DNA of 49,327 nucleotides from Ramlibacter sp. GTDB taxonomy: Bacteria; Pseudomonadota; Gammaproteobacteria; Burkholderiales; Burkholderiaceae_C. The DNA is taken from positions 1-49,327 of the forward strand of contig NZ_JAQGNQ010000045.1 in the NCBI RefSeq assembly GCF_028291745.1, written 5' to 3'. Below the pieces are notes generated by a model. That model searched no databases, was not told the DNA's origin, and saw nothing but the letters and a program-made list of their open reading frames with translations. The position numbers were made by a program, and so were the translations under genes. Numbering within the stretch: the stretch's first letter is position 1; each line of letters opens with the position of its first letter. This document shows, in pieces, positions 45,552-49,327 of the stretch.

Positions 45552-46118
45552 CTAGAACCTGGCGATGAACCGCTCCACGCGTGCGGCCGCGAGCACGGAC
45601 TGCGGATCGGTACCAAGTGCCTGGACCGGGATGGCGCCCTGCAACCACTCGCTGGGTTCCGCAAACCAGGCGGCCAGCTCCCAGTCCTCGACGATGCCGC
45701 GCAGCTCCGCGAGCACCGCGGCGACCGCTGGCAGCACCGACATGTCGGCGGGGTCGAACTGGAATTTCGGCAGCAGCCATCGGCCATGCCACTCGAAGGT
45801 GACGACCTCCTGGGCGACGATGCGCCGGGCCAGCACCGAAATCGGCCGCGAACAGCGACCTTCGAGCCTGGACAGCACCTCCTCGCACCCTGCCAGTCCG
45901 CCGCTGCGCTCGAAAACCCGCACCATCTCGTCTCCGAGCGCCTCGCTCGGCGCCCACGCGCGCAGGAAAGCCCGTGACCGGGAGATGCCACGCAGCTGGT
46001 TGCCGGGCGCACGGAGATCGCCGCGGCACAGAGGACGTTGCCAAACGGGTGTCGGACTTTGCAAGACGAGCTCCTGGAGTTGGCCCTGCATCTGAGCATC
46101 GCCGGCGCGCGGCTTCAT
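45552..46118 (-). CDS. Protein with MbcA/ParS/Xre-type toxin-binding-like domain (DUF2384-like), orphan
   Basis: A 188-residue protein. The C-terminal ~90 residues (VVTFEWHGRWLLPKFQFD, then VEDWELAAWFAEPSEWLQGAIPVQAL, VLAAARVERFIARF) match the pattern of the Xre/MbcA/ParS antitoxin C-terminal domain: Trp-rich helix, EWL-x-G-x-xP and a final VL-x-AA segment. The N-terminal half (RSRAFLRAW, EEVLSRLEGRCSRPISVLARRI) is not recognised. No RES-domain toxin gene lies next to it, so a toxin-antitoxin role is doubtful; many Burkholderiales carry such orphan proteins. ATG 46118 has an AGGA site. It follows the kinase gene by 98 bases. Confidence 0.6.
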   Translation of the reverse strand: MKPRAGDAQMQGQLQELVLQSPTPVWQRPLCRGDLRAPGNQLRGISRSRAFLRAWAPSEALGDEMVRVFERSGGLAGCEEVLSRLEGRCSRPISVLARRIVAQEVVTFEWHGRWLLPKFQFDPADMSVLPAVAAVLAELRGIVEDWELAAWFAEPSEWLQGAIPVQALGTDPQSVLAAARVERFIARF

Positions 46119-46216
46119 GGCAGCGTCCTGCCCGCCAGTGACAGCTGTGACGGCGCCGGTGACAGGCGCAACGCCGCAGTGGCAGGCTGAGCGCGGCGCC
46201 CGGGCACGTGGCCCGT

Positions 46217-47743
46217 TCAGGACGATGGCGGCACCGGCTTGCCGGGAAATCGCAGGATGAACACGGTGGGCCCTGCCGGCGCGCTGTGCACGGCGGCTGT
46301 TCCCCCGTGCAGCTCGAGGATCGAGCGCACGATGGCCAGCCCGAGGCCGGAGCCCGAGGCCGAGTGGTGGCGCGCGGCGTCGGCGCGGTAGAAGCGCTCG
46401 AAGATGCGCGGCTGGTGTTCCGGTGCAATCGGCGGACCATCGTTGGCGACGCGGATCGTGCAGCTGCCGTCCGTGGCAGGCTGCGCATCGAGCTGGATCG
46501 AAGTGCCCGCCGGGGCATAGCGCAGCGCGTTCGACACAAGGTTGCTGACGGCGCGCACCAGCATGCTCTCGTCGGCCCACACGCGCGGTTCCGCGCCCGG
46601 GAGCGCCTGCACCCGCATCTGCAGCACCACGCGGTGCTCCTCGGCCAGCAGCTCGAAGTAACCCACCACGCGCTGCAGCGCCTCGGCCAGGTCCACCCAG
46701 TGCGCCGCCAGCGCAGGCTGCCGGTCGGCCCGTGCCAGGAACAGCATGTTGCCGATCATGCGCGAGAGCCGCTCGTATTCCTCCACCGCCGACTCCAGCA
46801 CGGCGCGGTACTCCTCGGCGCTGCGCGGCCGCGAGAGCGCCACCTGCGCCTCGCCCAGCAAGTTGCCGAGTGGCGTGCGCAGGTCGTGCGCCAGATCGGA
46901 GGAGAAGGCGGACAGGCGGTCGAAGGCGTTCTGCAGCCGGTCGAGCATGTGGTTGAAGGCCTGCGTGGACTCGACCAGTTCGGTCGGCGCCCCCTCCAGC
47001 GGCATGCGCTCGTGCAGGTCGCTGGCGCCAATGCGGCTGGCGGTGGCGCCGAAGCGCCGCACGCTGACGACGATCTCGCGGGCAATCGCGAGGCCGAAGA
47101 TGCCGGCCAGCGCCGCCGATACGCACAGCGCCACGGCCAGGTTCTGGCGGTTGTGCGCGCGCAGCTCGCGGGTGGGCGTGGTCTCCACGGCCAGCGCGAT
47201 CTGCAGCGTACGCGGCGGCTGCCCTTGCGTGGCGGGCAAGGGCAGCCGCGCGCGCAACACTCGGTAGCGCACGCCGTCGGGCGCGATCCACAAGGTGGTC
47301 AGCGGCCCATAGCGCTGGGCCAATTCTTCCGTCTGCGGCACCGTGGCTTCGCTCGGGAGCGTCTCGGCGGCCAGCGCCTGCGGCGGCAGCGCCGCGGGCG
47401 GCACCCGGAAGCGCCGCGACTTCGCCAGCAACCGACCCTGCTGTTCATCCACGACTTCGGCCTCCAGCCGGCGCGTGCGCTGCACCGCGCGCGCCACCAG
47501 GCGGGGCACGGCGGCCGGGTCGTTGCCCGAAGCTGCCAGGTCCTCCCGCAGGATCATCAGGCTGGACACCAGCAGCAGCTCGCTTTCCTCGCGCAGCTCG
47601 CTGGCGAGGATGCGGTCCATCGTCAGGCCGACCAACAGGATGATGACGCCCGAGACCAGCGTGACTGCCAGCGTGATCTGGGCGGTGAGCGAGCGGCGCA
47701 GGGCCCGCGCGAGCCGCTGCAGGGCGCCGCCTGCCGGCTTCAC
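46217..47743 (-). CDS. Heavy-metal-type sensor histidine kinase (CusS/CopS-like)
   Basis: A 508-residue kinase. It has transmembrane helix 1 at about 22-42, a large periplasmic domain of about 160 residues, helix 2 at about 202-222, a HAMP linker (REIVVSVRRFGATASRIGASDLHERMP), phosphoacceptor SSDLAHDLRTPLGNLLGE (His286), NLVSNALRYAPAG, NDGPPIAPEHQPRIFERFYRAD and GSGLGLAIV. The LAHDLRTPLGNLLGEAQVALSRPRS stretch is characteristic of the heavy-metal sensor kinase family. It starts with GTG 47743, overlapping the regulator stop (GTGA). Metal specificity cannot be read; no Cys/His-rich periplasmic site stands out. Confidence 0.92.
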   Translation of the reverse strand: MKPAGGALQRLARALRRSLTAQITLAVTLVSGVIILLVGLTMDRILASELREESELLLVSSLMILREDLAASGNDPAAVPRLVARAVQRTRRLEAEVVDEQQGRLLAKSRRFRVPPAALPPQALAAETLPSEATVPQTEELAQRYGPLTTLWIAPDGVRYRVLRARLPLPATQGQPPRTLQIALAVETTPTRELRAHNRQNLAVALCVSAALAGIFGLAIAREIVVSVRRFGATASRIGASDLHERMPLEGAPTELVESTQAFNHMLDRLQNAFDRLSAFSSDLAHDLRTPLGNLLGEAQVALSRPRSAEEYRAVLESAVEEYERLSRMIGNMLFLARADRQPALAAHWVDLAEALQRVVGYFELLAEEHRVVLQMRVQALPGAEPRVWADESMLVRAVSNLVSNALRYAPAGTSIQLDAQPATDGSCTIRVANDGPPIAPEHQPRIFERFYRADAARHHSASGSGLGLAIVRSILELHGGTAAVHSAPAGPTVFILRFPGKPVPPSS

Positions 47744-48414
47744 GGCGTCTGCTCGTCAAACAGGTAGCCGACGCCGCGGATGGTGTGGATCAGCTTCTGC
47801 GGGAAGGCGTCGTCGAGCTTGGCACGCAGCCGCCGCACCGCGACGTCGACCACGTTGGTATCGCTGTCGAAATTCATGTCCCACACGTTCTCGGCGATCA
47901 GCGTGCGCGAGCACATCTCGCCGGCGTGGCGCATGAAGTAGTCCAGCAACGCGTACTCCTTGGCCGTGAGCTCGATGCGCTGGCCGGCGCGCGTGACCCG
48001 GCGGCGCAGCGGGTCCACCTCCACGTCGGCAAAGTGCAGCCGCTGCTCGGGCTGCACGCCGCCGCGCCGCAGGATGTTCTGCACCCGCACCAGCAGCTCG
48101 GAGAAGGCGAAGGGCTTGACCAGATAGTCGTCCGCGCCCAGCCTCAGGCCCTTGACGCGGTCTTCCACCGCGTCGCGCGCGGTAAGGAACAGCACCGGGG
48201 TGGGATGACGGCGGCGGATGCCCTGCAGCACGTCCCAGCCTTCGATGCCGGGCAGCATCACGTCCAGCAGGACCAGGTCGTAGCTGCTGCTGGTGGCCAG
48301 GTGCAGGCCGTCGAAGCCGTCGCTGGCCACGTCGACCACGTAGCCCTGCTCCATCAGGCCCTTGCGGACGTAGGCGGCGGTCTTGGGTTCGTCTTCAACG
48401 ATCAGGATGCGCAT
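47740..48414 (-). CDS. OmpR-family response regulator (CusR/CopR-like)
   Basis: A 224-residue regulator: MRILIVEDEPKTAAYVRKGL start, phosphoacceptor Asp51 in LVLLDVMLPGIEGW, LTARD and KPFAFSELLVR. Its winged helix includes LTAKEYALLDYFMRHAGEM, FDSDTNVVDVAVRRLRAKLDD and IHTIRGVGYLFDE. The EDEPKTAAYVRKGL and FDSDTNVVDVAVRRLR segments are those of CusR/CopR/CzcR-type heavy-metal regulators. It is first in a two-gene operon with the kinase and divergent from the membrane protein gene at 48560. Confidence 0.92.
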   Translation of the reverse strand: MRILIVEDEPKTAAYVRKGLMEQGYVVDVASDGFDGLHLATSSSYDLVLLDVMLPGIEGWDVLQGIRRRHPTPVLFLTARDAVEDRVKGLRLGADDYLVKPFAFSELLVRVQNILRRGGVQPEQRLHFADVEVDPLRRRVTRAGQRIELTAKEYALLDYFMRHAGEMCSRTLIAENVWDMNFDSDTNVVDVAVRRLRAKLDDAFPQKLIHTIRGVGYLFDEQTP

Positions 48415-48559
48415 GGCGGCAATGCTCCGTGGCCTGCAGTGTTGCCGGCGCCACGCACCGGAAGATGGCCGGAAGATGTCACGACTGTAATGCGGCCGTC
48501 CATCGACGGTAGCCCGCAACAGCTTATCTTCGGTGCACCCCTTGCCGGAGTCTTTCCCC

Positions 48560-49327
48560 ATGACAAGCTGGTCTTCCGCGGGCCCCACGGTGCTCGCCTC
48601 CTTCCTCGCTTCGCTGGTCGAGTTCGTCGAAGCGCTCACCATCGTGCTCGCCGTCGGCCTCACCCGCGGCTGGAAATCCTCGCTGCTCGGAACGGCTGCC
48701 GGCGTCGCTGCGCTGGTTGCCCTGGTGGCGGCGCTGGGCCGGTCGCTGCAGGCCATTCCCCTGCCGCAGCTGCAGCTGGCCGTCGGCGTGCTGCTGCTCC
48801 TGTTCGGCATGCGCTGGCTGCACAAGGCGGTGCTGCGCTCCGCCGGCGTCATCCCGCTGCACGACGAGGCGCTGGAGTTCTCGCGCCAGACGCAGGTCTT
48901 GCAGGGCGGCGCGCGCACAGGCCACGGCGTGGACGCCATCGCCTTCCTGACTGCATTCAAGGCGGTGCTGCTGGAGGGCATCGAGGTGGTGTTCGTCGTG
49001 GTGGCGTTGGGTCTCAAGGGGGGGATGCTGCTGCCGGCGTCGGCTGGCGCGCTGCTGGCCCTGGTGCTCGTGGCGACGCTGGGTCTGCTGCTGCACCGGC
49101 CGCTCGCCCGGGTTCCGGAGAACACGCTCAAGTTCTCGGTGGGCGTGATGCTGAGCGCCTTCGGCACCTACTGGGCCGGCGAGGGCATCGGGCTTGCATG
49201 GCCCGCCGCCGATGCCAGCATCCTGTTCCTGATCGCCGCCTTCCTGGCGGTGGGCTGGCTGGCGGCCAAGGCCTGCGGTCGGCTGCGCGCGGCGCGGGCG
49301 CCCGCCCCGCCCCGCAGCGGTTCCCGC
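48560..49327 (+). CDS. COG4280-like integral membrane protein, 3' end beyond the window
   Basis: The frame is open from ATG 48560 (GGAG ribosome site) to the window edge: 256 codons without a stop, so the gene is cut. Six or more hydrophobic helices are visible. Two related Glu-containing helices stand out: SLVEFVEALTIVLAVG (Glu21, Glu24) and AVLLEGIEVVFVVVALG (Glu139, Glu142). This internal duplication recalls the E-x-x-E or E-G-x-E motifs of cation transporters such as FTR1 and UPF0016. It is divergent from a heavy-metal-type two-component system, which may control it. Function is inferred only. Confidence 0.75.
   Translation, partial: MTSWSSAGPTVLASFLASLVEFVEALTIVLAVGLTRGWKSSLLGTAAGVAALVALVAALGRSLQAIPLPQLQLAVGVLLLLFGMRWLHKAVLRSAGVIPLHDEALEFSRQTQVLQGGARTGHGVDAIAFLTAFKAVLLEGIEVVFVVVALGLKGGMLLPASAGALLALVLVATLGLLLHRPLARVPENTLKFSVGVMLSAFGTYWAGEGIGLAWPAADASILFLIAAFLAVGWLAAKACGRLRAARAPAPPRSGSR

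Overview
The window is ordinary-looking, densely coded, very GC-rich chromosomal DNA from a betaproteobacterium. It is most likely a Burkholderiales member of the Comamonadaceae type (Ramlibacter/Variovorax-like). Supporting signs are a DUF4148 secreted protein of the Comamonadaceae form, a C/G-rich dispersed repeat of the kind scattered through Comamonadaceae genomes (here inside kdpB), an isochorismatase-XapX-amidohydrolase cluster, and strong C/G bias at third codon positions. I see no rRNA, tRNA, CRISPR, insertion sequence or phage gene, and no gene-free stretch longer than about 300 bases.

Layout. 1-2987: the end of a FUSC-type aromatic-acid/drug exporter operon (FUSC, DUF1656, HlyD adaptor, outer-membrane factor). 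3108-5062: patatin-like phospholipase and 3-hydroxybutyrate dehydrogenase (PHB metabolism). 5064-8462: a QseBC-like two-component system and small secreted proteins; the regulator gene and the DUF4148 gene share one promoter architecture. 8540-10763: a His-rich cation diffusion facilitator and a beta-propeller-like lipoprotein. 10905-15882: a second two-component system facing a polyprenyl-phosphate glycosyltransferase, a GtrA flippase, a ChbG/NaxD-like deacetylase and a PAP2 phosphatase. This set resembles the Bordetella Lgm and Francisella FlmF2/NaxD lipid A amino-sugar modification systems. 15897-19466: a 2OG-Fe(II)-oxygenase-like protein, a membrane HAMP sensor fused to trehalose-6-phosphate synthase, and a 55-residue Lys-rich protein. 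19515-25176: miscellaneous single genes (quinone reductase, PNPOx-like protein, a lipoprotein, a decayed hybrid-kinase end, ATC hydrolase, TMEM175 channel, DUF1275). 25254-29240: a LysR regulator divergent from isochorismatase-like hydrolase, XapX protein and amidohydrolase.

29358-37697 is a complete polyol (mannitol/sorbitol/arabitol type) utilisation operon on the minus strand: binding protein, two permeases, ATPase, mannitol 2-dehydrogenase, AraC regulator, SDR and fructokinase. 37967-45441 is a kdp potassium-pump operon, also minus strand: a 34-residue membrane protein, then kdpF, kdpA, kdpB, kdpC and kdpD. No kdpE follows; the polyol operon begins where kdpE would be expected. 45552-48414 holds an orphan MbcA/ParS-like protein and a CusRS/CopRS-type two-component system. 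The window ends inside a COG4280-like membrane protein.

Most interesting points: the two-component-controlled lipid-linked sugar deacetylation module with a matched 11-bp direct-repeat operator and promoter; the shared promoter geometry of the QseBC-like system and its target; the membrane-sensor/trehalose synthase fusion; the kdp operon with an extra small protein, a repeat inserted in frame in kdpB and no kdpE; and the eroded hybrid kinase. All functions are inferred from reading the sequence; no database search was possible.
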